From assembly GCA_945861705.1 (NCBI GenBank), contig CAMAVM010000021.1:1-47158 (forward strand): a DNA stretch of 47,158 nt. The letters run 5' to 3'. Positions 16,791-27,789 of the stretch are shown here, piece by piece. The DNA comes from Methylomagnum ishizawai (GTDB lineage: Bacteria; Pseudomonadota; Gammaproteobacteria; Methylococcales; Methylomonadaceae). Made by a program: the position numbers and the translations under genes. How positions within the stretch are numbered: position 1 is the first letter of the stretch; each line of letters begins with the position of its first letter. A model generated the notes under the pieces. The model did no database searches, had not been told where the DNA came from, and saw nothing but the letters and a program-made list of their open reading frames with translations.

Positions 16791-18869
16791 CTATTCTTTA
16801 TCGACTTCTTTCATGCTTAATCTAACACGACCTTGGCGGTCGATTTCCAGTACTTTAACCCGGACGACATCGCCTTCGGTGAGTTTGTCGCTGACTTTGT
16901 CCACATGGTCATCGGAGATTTGCGAGATATGTACGAGGCCGTCTTTGCCTGGCAGGATGGTGACAAACGCACCAAAATCCATCAGTCTTGCGACTTTGCC
17001 TTCGTAGATCTTACCTACTTCGACTTCTTCGGTAATTTCTTCAATCAAGCGGCGTGCTTCTTCACCAGCAGCCTTATCGACGGATGCAATCTTGACTACG
17101 CCATCGTCGGTGAGGTCAATGCTGACCCCGGTTTGCTCGGTGATGCCACGGATCGTCGCACCGCCTTTGCCGATGACTTCGCGGATTTTGGCTGGGTCGA
17201 TCTTGAAGCTTATGATGCGTGGGGCAAAGTCAGACATCTGGTCGCGGGTTGCGGACAAGGCCTTGTTCATTTCGCCCAAGATATGCAGACGGCCTGTTTT
17301 GGCTTGGTTTAGCGCTGTTTTCATGATTTCAGCGGTGATGCCGTCAATTTTGATGTCCATTTGCAGGGCGGTAATGCCGTCTGCTGAACCAGCCACTTTG
17401 AAATCCATGTCGCCCAGGTGATCTTCATCGCCCATGATGTCAGATAGCACAGCAAATTTGTCGCCTTCTTTGATAAGTCCCATAGCAATACCAGCTACGG
17501 GGGTTTTAATAGGCACACCTGCGTCCATTAAGGCGAGACTGGTGCCGCACACGGAAGCCATCGAGCTTGAGCCATTGGATTCGGTAACTTCTGATACCAC
17601 GCGTAGCACATAAGGGAATTCTTCCATATTGGGCAGAACAGCTAACACTCCCCGCTTGGCTAAACGACCATGCCCAATTTCGCGGCGTTTTGGTGATCCG
17701 ACCATGCCGGTTTCACCTACGCTATACGGAGGGAAGTTGTAGTGCAGCATAAACGGGTCTTTATATTCGCCTTTTAAGGCATCAATAATTTGTGCATCAC
17801 GTTGCGTACCCAAAGTTGCCACGACTAAGGCTTGGGTTTCACCGCGTGTAAACAGGGCGGAACCGTGGGTTCTAGGCAATACGCCAGTGCGGACGGAAAT
17901 AGGTCTGATAGAATCCAGAGCGCGACCATCGATGCGTTTGCTGTCGTTCAGGATTGCGCCACGGACGATTTTATATTCCAGGTTTTCGATGATTACCCGA
18001 ATGTCTTTTTCGCCATATTCGCCGGTAGCGGTCAGTTTTTCCACGACTGCTGACCTAATTTCTTTCAGCTTATCTTGTCTGATGAGTTTTTCAGCAATTT
18101 GGTAAGCTGCTTTGATGTCAGCTTCGACGTGGCTTGCGACTTGTTTTTCAAGTTCGGCATTGGCGACTGATGCTGACCATTCGACTTTTCCTGTACCTGC
18201 GGTCTTAGCAAATTCATTGATAGCGTTAATCGCGGTCTGCATTTGCTCGTGACCGAATAACACTGAACCTAACATGATTTCTTCTGATAAGCCTGCGGCT
18301 TCGGATTCAACCATGAGTACGGCTTGGGCTGTTCCTGCAACTACTAGGTTTAATTGAGATTCTTTTAAAATAGCAGGGGAGGGGTTAAGTAGATATTCAC
18401 CATCTTTGTAACCCACACAGGCCGCACCAATCGGACCGTTAAACGGTAATCCAGAAACCGCCAAGGCGGCAGAAGCACCTAATAAAGCAACCACTTCGGT
18501 GTCTACTTCAGGATTAAGAGACATCACCGTAGCGACTATCTGGGTTTCGTTGGTGTAACCTTCAGGGAAAAGTGGACGTATAGGACGGTCTATCAAACGG
18601 GAAATGAGGGTTTCCTGTTCGCTAGGACGACCTTCGCGCTTGAAAAAACCACCGGGAATTTTACCCGCCGCATAAGCTTTTTCCATATAGTTGACGGTAA
18701 GCGGGAAAAAATCACCGCCACTTGGCTCTTTTTTACCAACGACTGTCACCAACAGCGTTGTGCCTTCAACATCAATAATGACAGCACCATCGGCTTGACG
18801 GGCTATTTCACCCGTTTCTATGGTAACGGTGCGGTCGCCGTATTGGAATTGTTTCCTGATTGGATTCAC
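16791..18869 (-). CDS. pnp: Polyribonucleotide nucleotidyltransferase (PNPase)
   Basis: 692 residues. A phosphorolytic 3'-5' exoribonuclease of the degradosome type. The order is first RNase PH core (from [16 protein letters not shown]), helical linker, second catalytic core ([19 protein letters not shown] at about 332; [16 protein letters not shown] with catalytic acidic residues), KH domain ([15 protein letters not shown]) and S1 domain ([18 protein letters not shown]). The start is GTG with AAGGA upstream. It is the last gene of the conserved rimP-pnp locus; a structured gap separates it from rpsO, where PNPase autoregulates in enterics. Confidence 0.97.
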   Translation of the reverse strand: MNPIRKQFQYGDRTVTIETGEIARQADGAVIIDVEGTTLLVTVVGKKEPSGGDFFPLTVNYMEKAYAAGKIPGGFFKREGRPSEQETLISRLIDRPIRPLFPEGYTNETQIVATVMSLNPEVDTEVVALLGASAALAVSGLPFNGPIGAACVGYKDGEYLLNPSPAILKESQLNLVVAGTAQAVLMVESEAAGLSEEIMLGSVLFGHEQMQTAINAINEFAKTAGTGKVEWSASVANAELEKQVASHVEADIKAAYQIAEKLIRQDKLKEIRSAVVEKLTATGEYGEKDIRVIIENLEYKIVRGAILNDSKRIDGRALDSIRPISVRTGVLPRTHGSALFTRGETQALVVATLGTQRDAQIIDALKGEYKDPFMLHYNFPPYSVGETGMVGSPKRREIGHGRLAKRGVLAVLPNMEEFPYVLRVVSEVTESNGSSSMASVCGTSLALMDAGVPIKTPVAGIAMGLIKEGDKFAVLSDIMGDEDHLGDMDFKVAGSADGITALQMDIKIDGITAEIMKTALNQAKTGRLHILGEMNKALSATRDQMSDFAPRIISFKIDPAKIREVIGKGGATIRGITEQTGVSIDLTDDGVVKIASVDKAAGEEARRLIEEITEEVEVGKIYEGKVARLMDFGAFVTILPGKDGLVHISQISDDHVDKVSDKLTEGDVVRVKVLEIDRQGRVRLSMKEVDKE

Positions 18870-18908
18870 TACAAGATTCCTTATGTGTTTAAAGAATTAA
18901 TTAAGGGC

Positions 18909-18979
18909 GTTCACTACAAAAAGTGAATCGGAAACGGCCTGTTTGCTGGATTTAACAAAAAGCGCAATCAAGCCGTTCC
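18909..18979 (-). promoter_or_regulatory. Structured rpsO-pnp intercistronic leader
   Basis: Two potential stems lie in the 131-nt gap before pnp: TTCACT/AGTGAA (18910-18915 with 18922-18927) and a longer-range pair GGAAACGGC (18930-18938) with GCCGTTCC (18972-18979). In E. coli the equivalent gap folds into an RNase III hairpin through which PNPase represses itself. The analogy is inference. Confidence 0.4.
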
Positions 18980-19000
18980 AGGCATGAACTCTACAACGAT

Positions 19001-19270
19001 TTATTTACGTAAGCCGAGGCGTTCAATCAATGAGCGGTAACGCGTAATATCTTTATTTTTAAGGTAATCCAGCAGTTTGCGGCGTTGATTAACCATACGC
19101 AACAACCCCCGACGGGAATGGTTATCTTTTTTATGTGCGGCAAAGTGCGGTGTTAACTGTACGATGTGTGCGGTCAATAACGCGACTTGCACTTCAGGTG
19201 AGCCAGTATCTGTTTCTGATAAACGGTAGGCTTCGACAACGGCTTTCTTTTCTTCTGTGGAGAATGACAT
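19001..19270 (-). CDS. rpsO: 30S ribosomal protein S15
   Basis: 89 residues starting MSFSTEEKK, a full-length S15 that binds the 16S rRNA central-domain three-way junction. The conserved core [20 protein letters not shown] and [22 protein letters not shown] is intact. The start at 19270 has AGGGA eight bases upstream; an in-frame ATG 63 nt earlier would add a non-conserved tail. The 127-nt gap to truB probably holds its own promoter. Confidence 0.97.
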   Translation of the reverse strand: MSFSTEEKKAVVEAYRLSETDTGSPEVQVALLTAHIVQLTPHFAAHKKDNHSRRGLLRMVNQRRKLLDYLKNKDITRYRSLIERLGLRK

Positions 19271-19397
19271 TAAGTAATCCCTATTAAGATTAATAAAAAA
19301 TAAAGCACTTGCTTGAATGTTGATAAATAGCAAGAGCCAGTAACAAACAGTTCCACGATAGGGTGTAGAAATGTTTAGAGTGGTTCATTTATTGAAC

Positions 19398-20300
19398 CTA
19401 ATCGTTCATATTGAACAATTTTTTCGGTGCTAGTTTACCATCCAAACGCATTTCTCCCAACCCTAAAAACTCAGTTGCATGGTACATGCGTACCGGGCCC
19501 AATAAGTTTTCGGCAAGGATTAATGATTGTCCCTGTTTGGTGCTAGCGGCTTGCTGGTTATTAAGATGCACAGCAGGCAAGTTTTGTAAGGGCGTATCAA
19601 CAGCAATGAGGGCTGCCAGCAATTGTTGTTCGTCCAGTTTTTGTAATTGCTCTAGCGACACGGCTTGTTCTATGTGGAACTGTCCTGCTTGTAATCGGCG
19701 TAATTCCTTAACAGTTGCACCACAACCTATTTCTTCACCTATATCTTCGGTAAGCGAGCGGATATAAGTGCCTTTTGAGCAGTAAACTTCAAGCTCCAAG
19801 GTATCCTTTTGGACAGCCAACAACTTCAATTCAAAGATCGTAATGTGCCTAGCTTTTCGCTCAACGGTTATTCCGTTTCTAGCCAATTCATACAGCTTTT
19901 TGCCATTTTGTTTTAATGCTGAATACATGGGTGGAATCTGGTCGATTTCACCGGTAAATTTTTCCAATATGGCTTTTATACCCTTAATGGTAAATTCGGG
20001 GACAGTCCGCGTTGCAATAACACTGCCTTCCAAGTCCCCAGTATCAGTCTTAATGCCAAGCTGGACAGTAACCTGATAGCGCTTATTGTCATCCAGCATC
20101 ATCCCAGATACTTTGGTGGCCTCACCAAAACATAGCGGTAATAAACCCGTAGCTAAAGGATCTAAGCTGCCTGTATGTCCTGCTTTATTGGCATTGAACA
20201 AGCGTTTTACTTCCTGTAATGCCCGGTTTGACGAGACTCCCAAGCGTTTATCCAGTAGCAATATTCCGTGGACATTGCGTTTGGGATGGCTTTGAATCAT
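19398..20300 (-). CDS. truB: tRNA pseudouridine(55) synthase
   Basis: 300 residues. Makes the universal pseudouridine 55 in the T-loop of tRNAs. The catalytic motif GHTGSLDPLATGLLP holds the nucleophile Asp47; the second conserved segment is KRYQVTVQLGIKTDTGD, and YIRSLTEDIGEEIGCG and the C-terminal PUA-like part follow. Its ATG overlaps the rbfA stop by 4 nt. Confidence 0.96.
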   Translation of the reverse strand: MIQSHPKRNVHGILLLDKRLGVSSNRALQEVKRLFNANKAGHTGSLDPLATGLLPLCFGEATKVSGMMLDDNKRYQVTVQLGIKTDTGDLEGSVIATRTVPEFTIKGIKAILEKFTGEIDQIPPMYSALKQNGKKLYELARNGITVERKARHITIFELKLLAVQKDTLELEVYCSKGTYIRSLTEDIGEEIGCGATVKELRRLQAGQFHIEQAVSLEQLQKLDEQQLLAALIAVDTPLQNLPAVHLNNQQAASTKQGQSLILAENLLGPVRMYHATEFLGLGEMRLDGKLAPKKLFNMND

Positions 20301-20683
20301 TGGCTTTCGTTCTCACCTTTTTCCGTCGGAACGGTTTTGTTCACTTCGCTTAGTAGCTCTGCAACCCGCATGCCGGTATCAAATGAATCATCATAGAGAA
20401 ACTTTAGTTCGGATATGTGCCGTAATTGCATTTTCTTAGCCAGGAGATGCCGAATCATAGGTGCTAACTCATTTAGCCATTTAATATGATTTTTCTTGTT
20501 TAGATCATCAGAGTTAAGCACGGTAAAATAGATTTTGGCAGACGCTAAATCTTTACTCAGCACAACTTCGTTGATGGTGATAAAACCGAATCTGGAATCA
20601 TCAATGTCGCGTTGCAGAATTAACGCAAGTTCTTTCTGCATTTGTGACGACACACGGGCGCTACGACCAAATTCTTTAGGCAT
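20297..20683 (-). CDS. rbfA: 30S ribosome-binding factor A
   Basis: 128 residues, KH-like fold. Helps mature the 5' end of 16S rRNA, chiefly during cold growth. Recognised by the N-terminal SARVSSQMQKELALILQRDI, by FGFITINEVVLSKDLASAKIY split across the beta strands, and by the RHISELKFLYDDSFDTGMRV end. It starts 5 nt after infB and overlaps truB by 4 nt. Confidence 0.95.
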   Translation of the reverse strand: MPKEFGRSARVSSQMQKELALILQRDIDDSRFGFITINEVVLSKDLASAKIYFTVLNSDDLNKKNHIKWLNELAPMIRHLLAKKMQLRHISELKFLYDDSFDTGMRVAELLSEVNKTVPTEKGENESQ

Positions 20684-20688
20684 CAGCT

Positions 20689-23292
20689 TTATAAAACACG
20701 TTTGATTTCAGTGCGTTCAAATACTTCGATTTGATCGCCCGGTTTGACATCGTTGTAATTTTTTACGCCGATACCACATTCCATACCCATTTTGACTTCG
20801 GCGGCATCGTCTTTAAAGCGGCGTAAAGACTCTAGTTGCCCTTCGTAGATCACCACATTGTTCCGCAATACACGGATTGGCAGGTTACGTTTGACAAAGC
20901 CGTCAACGACCATACAGCCAGCAATGGCACCAAATTTTGGCGATTTGAACACATCACGCACTTCGGCAAGACCAACAATTGTTTCCTTAATTTCAGGTGC
21001 TAACATGCCGCTGATTGATTTCTTGACTTCATCAATAGCATCGTAAATGACACTGTAATAATGCAGGTCAACGCCTTTTTCTTCGATAATTCTTCTGGAT
21101 GTCGCATCTGCTCTTACGTTGAAGCCCATCAAAATTGCCCCAGAGGCCAGGGCAAGGTTAACGTCACCCTCATTGATGCCGCCAACGCCGCCAAAGATAA
21201 CTTTGACTTCCACTTCCTCGTTCGACAAATCAATTAAGGAGCCACGTAAGGCTTCCAAACTGCCTTGAACATCGGTTTTGAGAACCAAATTGACGCTGGC
21301 AATTTCACCGGTAGCCATTCGTGAGAACACTTCATCCAGTTTTGAAGCACTTTGGGCAGCATGTTTAGTCGAGCGTTTGCGGTCTTCACGGTGTTTTGCC
21401 AAGTCTTTGGCAACGCGCTCGTTTTGAACCACCAGGAATTCATCACCCGCAAAGGGTGTTCCAGACAAACCAAGAATTTCGACTGGAACGCAAGGCCCAG
21501 CTTCTTTAATGGGTTTCCCGTTTTCATTGAACATGGCGCGAACCCGTCCGAACTCATGTCCACATAAGACCATCTGACCGTTCTCCAATGTACCTTTCTG
21601 GATCAATACCGTAGCCACCGCACCACGACCTTTATCCAGCCTGGATTCGATGACGATACCGGACGCTGCGCCTTCGATTGGCGCTTTTAATTCCAGGATT
21701 TCAGTTTGGACAATCAACGCTTCGATAAGCTCATCAATGCCTTCTCCCGTTTTGGCGGAGATTTTGAGGAATTGGACATCGCCGCCCCATTCTTCGGGAA
21801 CAACGTTGATATTAGACAATTCTTGCATGACTTTATCAGGGTTGGCATCGGCTTTATCGATTTTGTTCATGGCGACGATAATCGGCACATTTGCCGCTCT
21901 GGCGTGTTCTACCGCTTCTTTGGTCTGCGGCATTACGCCATCATCTGCTGCCACCACGACGATAACTACGTCAGTGACATCAGCACCACGGGCACGCATT
22001 GCCGTAAATGCGGCATGGCCTGGGGTATCGAGGAAAGTGACCGAGCCGTGGTCGGTTTTTACCTGATAAGCACCGATATGCTGGGTAATACCGCCCGCTT
22101 CACCCGCAGCAACACGGGTTTTGCGGATGTAATCCAGCAACGAGGTTTTACCGTGATCGACATGACCCATGATGGTAACAATCGGCGCTCTCGGTACAGG
22201 AATACGGTTATCTTCTTGTTGCGCTTCGACGAGCATATCTTGTTCAAAATCATCATCGTTCTGCATGATGGCTTTGTGACCCAGTTCTTCCACCAGAATG
22301 GCGGCGGTGTCTTGGTCGATGCTTTGATTTATAGTTGCCATGATGCCTAGCTTCATCAAATGCTTGATGACTAACGCCGCTTTTAAGCTCATTTTTTGGG
22401 CGAGATCAGAAACAATAATCGTTTCCGGTATCGTCACTTCCTTTACCATCGGGGCAACTGGCATTTCGAATTGATGTTTGCCGTCAGATTGGTTAGATCC
22501 GCGTGTCGGTGTCTTGGGTTTCTTTTTGCCCTTTCTAGCATAATTGACTGATCGACCATCGTCGTCAGTCTTTTTTCTGTGCAGCGTTTCTTTTTTGCCT
22601 TCTGCTTGTTGCTTTACTCTCTCGGAATTTCTTTTAATGGATTCTTCCAGACGACGTTCTTTTTCGTCCATCTTCTTTTTGGGAGCTTCTACTTCCTTGG
22701 TTTTTAGTGACTTTTCTTGCTTATCCGATTTTGCTTTCGTATCATCTGGTTTTGCATCCACGGCCGATTCGACCACTGTGTTTGCAGTCGTATGTTCTGG
22801 TATTTGTGATGATGGCTCGATAGCCGTTAGCTCAGGTGTTGGTGAAGCTGATGCTTTTGGCTCGTGTTCGGCTGATTTCGTAGCATCTTTGGCAATTGCT
22901 TGTGGTTCGGGTTGTGCGATTATTTCAGGAGTAGGTGCTTGTTCAATCTGTTCAGGTTGAGCCGTTTCTTGCTCTTCCTTATGTTTGATATTGACATAGT
23001 TTTTCGATTTACGGAATTCGACATTGATGGTTTTGGTGGTGCTTCCGGGTAAAGCTGGCTGTTTTATCTCAATGTGCTTTGTTCGCACTAGCGTGACGCG
23101 TTGTTTTTCGGGTTCTCCAGCGGGTTTTCCGTGTCGGCTACGCAAGTGGGTCAGTAATTTGGTCTGGTCATCATCACTAATCACCTCATCAGCCGTGCTG
23201 ACAGACAGCCCTGCTTCCTTAAGCTGCTCTAATAATCGCTCGAGAGGGATTTTTACTACCTCGGCTAATTCACGTACTGTTTTATCGCTCAT
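20689..23292 (-). CDS. infB: Translation initiation factor IF-2
   Basis: 867 residues. Delivers fMet-tRNA to the 30S subunit using GTP. The order is IF2_N helix at 1-50, a long charged Lys/Glu/Ala/Pro-rich linker (about 60-270), a second IF2_N-type segment, then the GTPase domain with GHVDHGKT at about 375, DTPGHAAF and NKID, and domains II-IV ending in [14 protein letters not shown] strong GAAGGAG site lies before the ATG. It follows nusA with a 13-nt gap. Confidence 0.97.
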   Translation of the reverse strand: MSDKTVRELAEVVKIPLERLLEQLKEAGLSVSTADEVISDDDQTKLLTHLRSRHGKPAGEPEKQRVTLVRTKHIEIKQPALPGSTTKTINVEFRKSKNYVNIKHKEEQETAQPEQIEQAPTPEIIAQPEPQAIAKDATKSAEHEPKASASPTPELTAIEPSSQIPEHTTANTVVESAVDAKPDDTKAKSDKQEKSLKTKEVEAPKKKMDEKERRLEESIKRNSERVKQQAEGKKETLHRKKTDDDGRSVNYARKGKKKPKTPTRGSNQSDGKHQFEMPVAPMVKEVTIPETIIVSDLAQKMSLKAALVIKHLMKLGIMATINQSIDQDTAAILVEELGHKAIMQNDDDFEQDMLVEAQQEDNRIPVPRAPIVTIMGHVDHGKTSLLDYIRKTRVAAGEAGGITQHIGAYQVKTDHGSVTFLDTPGHAAFTAMRARGADVTDVVIVVVAADDGVMPQTKEAVEHARAANVPIIVAMNKIDKADANPDKVMQELSNINVVPEEWGGDVQFLKISAKTGEGIDELIEALIVQTEILELKAPIEGAASGIVIESRLDKGRGAVATVLIQKGTLENGQMVLCGHEFGRVRAMFNENGKPIKEAGPCVPVEILGLSGTPFAGDEFLVVQNERVAKDLAKHREDRKRSTKHAAQSASKLDEVFSRMATGEIASVNLVLKTDVQGSLEALRGSLIDLSNEEVEVKVIFGGVGGINEGDVNLALASGAILMGFNVRADATSRRIIEEKGVDLHYYSVIYDAIDEVKKSISGMLAPEIKETIVGLAEVRDVFKSPKFGAIAGCMVVDGFVKRNLPIRVLRNNVVIYEGQLESLRRFKDDAAEVKMGMECGIGVKNYNDVKPGDQIEVFERTEIKRVL

Positions 23293-23305
23293 ATACTACT
23301 CCTTC

Positions 23306-24820
23306 CTATTCACCTGAGGCTTCAGCAAACCACGGCTCGCGGGCTTTCATGATTAATTGTGCAGCCCGTTCTTCAGTTATGCCTTTAATACCCAGCAAAT
23401 CGTCAACCGACTGTTCCGCTAAATCTTCCATGGTGATAATGCCTAAGCCTGCCATTTCATAAGCTAATTCTTTGTCCATGCCTTCCATTTCGAGCAAGTC
23501 ATCAGCAGGTTCGGCCGATTCAATTTTTTCTTCCGCCGCAAGAGCTCTGATGAGTAGGGCATCTTTAGCTCGACTACGCAGCTCATTGACCAAGGCTTCG
23601 TCAAAGCCTTCGATTTCAAGCATTTCGCTGGCGGGAACATACGCAATTTCTTCGACGGTATTGAAGCCTTCTTCTACTAGAATAAGGGCAATATCTTCAT
23701 CGACATCCAGTTGGTCAACAAATAGCTGCTTGATTTTAGCACCCTCGGCTTCGCTTTTTTCTTCTGCTTTGGTGGCATCAAGTACATTTAATTCCCATCC
23801 CGTTAGCTGGGTAGCCAAGCGCACGTTCTGGCCGCCTCGGCCTATAGCTTGAGACAGGTTTTCAGAGCTGACCGCCAAGTCCATGCTGTGTTTGTCCTCA
23901 TCCACCACGATGGACTGGATTTCCGCAGGTGCCATAGCGTTGATAACAAACTGCGCCTCACTGGGATTCCAGAGGATAATATCGACACGTTCGCCCGCCA
24001 GTTCATTGGTGACTGATTGGACTCTTGAGCCACGCATACCAACGCAAGCACCGACAGGATCAAGCCTGGGGTCGTTGCCTTTGACGGCTATTTTCGCCCG
24101 TGAGCCGGGGTCGCGTGCAGCACCCATAATCGAGATCATGCCTTCATTGACTTCAGGCACTTCCAAGCGGAACAAGGCAATCAACAGCTCTGGTGCGGTA
24201 CGGCTTATAAATAGTTGGGGTCCACGCGCTTCTGAACGGACATCTTTCAAATAACCACGAATCCGGTCACCAATGCGGACAGCTTCCCTGGGAATCATGT
24301 CCTCTTTGGCGATAAAGGCTTCTACATGACCGCCTAAGTCTAAATAAATATTGCCTTTTTCAATGCGTTTGACGATGCCTGTGATGAGTTCACCAACTCG
24401 GCTTTGGTAAGCTTCAACTATTTTTTGGCGTTCGGCTTCTCGTACTTTGTGGATAATGACTTGTTTGGCGGTTTGCGCGGCAATGCGGCCAAAGTCAACG
24501 GAGTCAATTTCTTCCTGGACTATATCGCCGACCTGAGCATCTTTGTCGTCTAAACGGGCGACTTCCAATAATATTTGCGAGACAGGGAATTCTACATCAC
24601 CATCAATATCTGGGTTGGCATCCACCACATCCCACTGCCGATAGGTGGTGTAATCGCCAGTTTTTCTGTCGATGACGACACGAACCTTGATTTGATTGGT
24701 ATGGCGTTTTATCGTTGCCGCTTCTAAGGCGGACTCAATAGCTTCAAAGACAATTTCCTTATCAATCTCTTTTTCATTAGAAAATACCTCGGCTACTAAT
24801 AAGATCTCTTTATTTGCCAT
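23306..24820 (-). CDS. nusA: Transcription termination/antitermination protein NusA
   Basis: 504 residues. N-terminal RNA-polymerase-binding domain, S1 domain ([22 protein letters not shown], about 139-160), two KH domains (GVKNYN is absent here but [15 protein letters not shown] and [13 protein letters not shown] are clear), and two C-terminal acidic repeats ([20 protein letters not shown] and [14 protein letters not shown]) as in enteric NusA. The start has GGAGGA upstream. It overlaps rimP by 11 nt. Confidence 0.97.
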   Translation of the reverse strand: MANKEILLVAEVFSNEKEIDKEIVFEAIESALEAATIKRHTNQIKVRVVIDRKTGDYTTYRQWDVVDANPDIDGDVEFPVSQILLEVARLDDKDAQVGDIVQEEIDSVDFGRIAAQTAKQVIIHKVREAERQKIVEAYQSRVGELITGIVKRIEKGNIYLDLGGHVEAFIAKEDMIPREAVRIGDRIRGYLKDVRSEARGPQLFISRTAPELLIALFRLEVPEVNEGMISIMGAARDPGSRAKIAVKGNDPRLDPVGACVGMRGSRVQSVTNELAGERVDIILWNPSEAQFVINAMAPAEIQSIVVDEDKHSMDLAVSSENLSQAIGRGGQNVRLATQLTGWELNVLDATKAEEKSEAEGAKIKQLFVDQLDVDEDIALILVEEGFNTVEEIAYVPASEMLEIEGFDEALVNELRSRAKDALLIRALAAEEKIESAEPADDLLEMEGMDKELAYEMAGLGIITMEDLAEQSVDDLLGIKGITEERAAQLIMKAREPWFAEASGE

Positions 24821-25295
24821 GTTGTCCTCCTTTTTTGTGTAAATAGTCAGGCACCAAACGCGCTTTGCTCATTGCGTCGAATGGCACCTCAAAAATCTGC
24901 TCTGCTTCACGCAGTGTGATAATGTCGTCTACAACTTTTTCAATTACGCCGGTAATTTTTTTCCGTCCGGCGATAGTTTGGTATACATTCACCAAGACCG
25001 TGCTACCAATAAATTGTTCAAACTGGTGTACATGGAAGAAGGGTCTTTCTGTGCCTGGCGAAGAAACTTCCAATTGGTAGTTGTCTGAAATAGGATCTTC
25101 AACATCGAGTACGCCGCTGATTTGGTGGCTGACTTTAGAGCAATCATCCACCAAAATACCATTAGGGCTGTCGATGTAAATCCTGAGCAAGCCATGTTTG
25201 GGGTGCGGATTATAGTCGATGCCGACGCATTCATATCCTAAACCTTCAACAATTGGTTCGATTAAATTCACCAAATGCACAGGAGCTTGCTTCAT
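24810..25295 (-). CDS. rimP: Ribosome maturation factor RimP
   Basis: 161 residues. Acts in 30S assembly. Family features are the [20 protein letters not shown] start, [28 protein letters not shown], and the signature [10 protein letters not shown]. The ATG at 25295 is preferred because GAGGA lies four bases ahead; an ATG at 25319 in the same frame has no such site. First protein gene of the operon, just after the tRNA-fMet terminators. Confidence 0.93.
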   Translation of the reverse strand: MKQAPVHLVNLIEPIVEGLGYECVGIDYNPHPKHGLLRIYIDSPNGILVDDCSKVSHQISGVLDVEDPISDNYQLEVSSPGTERPFFHVHQFEQFIGSTVLVNVYQTIAGRKKITGVIEKVVDDIITLREAEQIFEVPFDAMSKARLVPDYLHKKGGQHGK

Positions 25296-25321
25296 TGTTT
25301 CCTCATCAAATCTTCGCACAT

Positions 25322-25342
25322 AAAAAAAGAGCCAGCGGCTCT
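25322..25342 (-). terminator. Terminator upstream of rimP
   Basis: On the minus strand AGAGCC-GCT-GGCTCT is followed by seven T. It lies 27 nt ahead of rimP, so it may attenuate transcription entering the operon from the tRNA promoter. Confidence 0.65.
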
Positions 25343-25387
25343 TCCATTAAAACCATAGTAAGCTTTTAAGTCCAAAGCCCCTAAAAT

Positions 25388-25406
25388 AAAAAACCCCAAA
25401 CTGGGG
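25388..25406 (-). terminator. Terminator of the tRNA-fMet gene
   Basis: On the minus strand a CCCCA/TGGGG stem is followed by TTTTTTATTTTA, 13 nt past the tRNA 3' end. Together with the hairpin at 25322-25342 it makes a double terminator before rimP. Confidence 0.65.
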
Positions 25407-25418
25407 CTTCCTTGTAAC

Positions 25419-25495
<77 letters not shown>

Positions 25496-25508
25496 ATTAA
25501 GACCGCCA

Positions 25509-25536
25509 ATTATAATGCTTCTGGAAAAATTAGCAA
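25509..25536 (-). promoter_or_regulatory. tRNA-fMet promoter
   Basis: TTGCTA (25536-25531), 16 bp, TATAAT (25514-25509) on the minus strand, followed by a G/C-rich TGGCGGTC discriminator. It probably also drives part of the downstream operon by readthrough. The remaining 25537-25821 gap shows no gene. Confidence 0.65.
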
Positions 25537-25821
25537 TGGTTTTATTAATCAAAAGCTAAAGGAAGAGGGTTTTAAGTTGATGACCTAAATTAGGATTAAG
25601 TAATTTGTACTGCCTGACAACATAGCAGACTTAATAATACTTAAGTTATGATGCGATTAAATGACAGTTAAAAATCACCAGCTACCAGCTAAAAAAACCA
25701 GCGACAATTGATTTTAATGCGGGTCACTGTATCTTAGTAGATAGGATTTGGCAGAGTAGCTGTTCCAAAAACAGCTAGCAGAATAAATTCTATTTAAGCA
25801 TAACGACACAAATACATAGCA

Positions 25822-27576
25822 ATGGGCATCATATTCAGGGAATACGGACGGGTCGTCTGGCAGAAGAAGTGGTATTTTATCCTGGCGTTACTGTCGCTTG
25901 CGGGTGCGACTGGGCTAGATTTGCTTGCACCGACGTATTACAAAAACATCGCTAATGGACTTGCCGCACCTTATTCTGAAGCGGTCTTAGCATCGTTAAA
26001 TGACAATTTAAAGCAACTCGGTCTCGTCTTTGCTGGTATTTGGGTTTCGTGGCGTTTACTTGAGCTGGCGATTGTGCCTTTGGATGGCGGCGGCGTTAAT
26101 CTCCTGGAAAAACGCTGCTTTGATGTGTTGAAAAAGCAGAAAACCACTTTTTTTGAGAATAATTTTTCGGGCAGTCTAATCAAGCAGGCCAATCGTTTTT
26201 CGCGGTCTTTTGAAATCATTATGGACTGGTTTTTATTCCAGTTTTATATGAATCTGCTGGCGGTTTCCATTTCATTCAGTATTTTCTACCAGCATCAACG
26301 CCAGTTTGCATTGTACTTTCTCGCTTGGGTTGCCTTACTCATTGCCTGGAATATTGGTTTTTCAATGTGGAAAATGCGCTTTGATAAGGCCGTCGCAGAA
26401 GGTGACAGTAAAGTCGGCGGCGTTGTCTCGGATGCCATCAGCAATATTTTCATTGTGAAAACCTTTGCGTTGGAAGATAACGAACAAAACCGGGTAAATA
26501 GTGCGTCAAACGAGGTTTATCGCCGGAAAAAAATCGCTTGGCTGATGACCTTCATTTCCTTTGCCGTGCAAGGGGTGATGACGTTCGGGATGGAGTTGCT
26601 GCTGATCTATTTGATGATAGAGAAATGGAAAGCAGGGCATTTTGAGGTAGGTGAGTTTGTCTTATTCCAATCCATCATGATTATGCTGATCCAGCGCTTA
26701 TGGGAATTTGGCCGCAATTTCAGGAATTTTTTTACTGCACTTGCCGATGCCTCTGAAATGGCGGAGATATTTCGCCAGGACGACCTGGAACGGGATGCTC
26801 CCAATGCCAAATCCATCCAAATAACGCAAGGAGCAATCCGATTGCACCATCTTGGTTTTACTTACAATGAAACCAATCCGCAGCAAACGCGGTTGTTTGA
26901 GAATTTTAATCTGGATATTAAAGCTGGCGAAAAAATTGCCCTGGTCGGGCAATCCGGCTCAGGTAAATCGACCTTAACCAAGCTGTTGTTCCGGTTTCTC
27001 GATCCTCAACAAGGTTACGTTACTTATGATGGAGCTGATGCCAAGTCTTTTACCTTAGAATCGTTAAGACGGCAAATTTCCATGGTTCCCCAGCAGCCCG
27101 ATTTATTCCATCGTTCCGTGCGGGACAATATCGCGCTGGGCGAAGACATTTCTGATGCCGAGTTAATTGAAGTGGCAAAAAAATCATGCAGCCTGGATTT
27201 TATCAATGACTTACCGGAACAATTCGACACCATGGTGGGTGAGCGTGGAGTCAAGCTGTCTGGCGGCGAAAAGCAGCGCATTGCCATTGCTAGGGCATTC
27301 CTTGAAGACGCGCCCATCGTGGTGCTGGACGAAGCGACCAGCGCGTTAGATTCACTCACCGAACAGCAAATCCAGGTCGCCATTTTCAATCTCATCAAGG
27401 ACAAGACCGCCATCGTAATTGCACACCGTCTCTCAACTATCTTGAAAATGGATCGTATCGTCGTGCTGGAATACGGCAAAATCATTGAAGAAGGCACGCA
27501 TCAACAATTGCTGGATAAACAAGGGAAATACTTCGCTATGTGGCAGCACCAAAGCGGGGGGTTTTTGCTTGATTGA
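25822..27576 (+). CDS. ABC exporter, fused permease and ATPase (MsbA/MDR-like)
   Basis: 584 residues: a six-helix type IV permease domain (about 1-320) with hydrophobic segments such as WYFILALLSLAGATGLDLLA and GVMTFGMELLLIYLMI, then a nucleotide-binding domain with Walker A GQSGSGKST (about 378-386), Q-loop VPQQPD, signature LSGGEKQ, Walker B VVLDEATSALD and H-loop IAHRLS. It works as a homo- or heterodimer to export a lipid, peptide or drug; the substrate cannot be told from sequence. The long loop with GRNFRNFFTALADASEM is typical of the coupling region. It is a monocistronic gene; no strong Shine-Dalgarno is seen before the ATG. Confidence 0.93.
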   Translation: MGIIFREYGRVVWQKKWYFILALLSLAGATGLDLLAPTYYKNIANGLAAPYSEAVLASLNDNLKQLGLVFAGIWVSWRLLELAIVPLDGGGVNLLEKRCFDVLKKQKTTFFENNFSGSLIKQANRFSRSFEIIMDWFLFQFYMNLLAVSISFSIFYQHQRQFALYFLAWVALLIAWNIGFSMWKMRFDKAVAEGDSKVGGVVSDAISNIFIVKTFALEDNEQNRVNSASNEVYRRKKIAWLMTFISFAVQGVMTFGMELLLIYLMIEKWKAGHFEVGEFVLFQSIMIMLIQRLWEFGRNFRNFFTALADASEMAEIFRQDDLERDAPNAKSIQITQGAIRLHHLGFTYNETNPQQTRLFENFNLDIKAGEKIALVGQSGSGKSTLTKLLFRFLDPQQGYVTYDGADAKSFTLESLRRQISMVPQQPDLFHRSVRDNIALGEDISDAELIEVAKKSCSLDFINDLPEQFDTMVGERGVKLSGGEKQRIAIARAFLEDAPIVVLDEATSALDSLTEQQIQVAIFNLIKDKTAIVIAHRLSTILKMDRIVVLEYGKIIEEGTHQQLLDKQGKYFAMWQHQSGGFLLD

Positions 27577-27607
27577 TTTTGATCGAGACCTGCATCCGAT
27601 TAAAAAT

Positions 27608-27627
27608 AACCGTCGCGTTAGCGACAC
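27608..27627. repeat. Short palindromic repeat, copy 1
   Basis: AACCGTCGCGTTAGCGACAC, containing a GTCGC-GTTA-GCGAC hairpin. An identical 20-bp copy lies at 33486-33505 in the same orientation. It sits just after the ABC exporter gene, in the 370-base gap before nrdJ. Confidence 0.7.
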
Positions 27628-27742
27628 ATTATTCAAATATCTACGCAACAGCTATCACAAAAATCCAGTAACTAACTGAACAAAAACCATAATTTCAACC
27701 CTCCACAATAATCTTTCCTAAAAAACAAATAATTCCCCACAA

Positions 27743-27789
27743 ACACAATATATTGTGCTAATATTTCATAAAACCACAATATGTCGTAA
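27743..27789 (+). promoter_or_regulatory. Tandem NrdR boxes and putative nrdJa promoter
   Basis: Box 1, ACACAATATATTGTGC (27743-27758), is a near-perfect NrdR palindrome. Box 2 (27774-27789, CCACAATATGTCGTAA) is a weaker copy exactly 31 bp downstream, the known three-turn spacing. A possible promoter, TTGTGC with CAATAT 18 bp later, overlaps both boxes, so binding would block transcription. This predicts repression of the reductase by NrdR when dATP is high. nrdR is not in the window. Confidence 0.75.

Noticed and set aside
21706-22350. 214-residue plus-strand frame opposite infB
   Set aside because: It is antisense to the conserved GTPase domain of IF-2, and no independent protein signature is visible.
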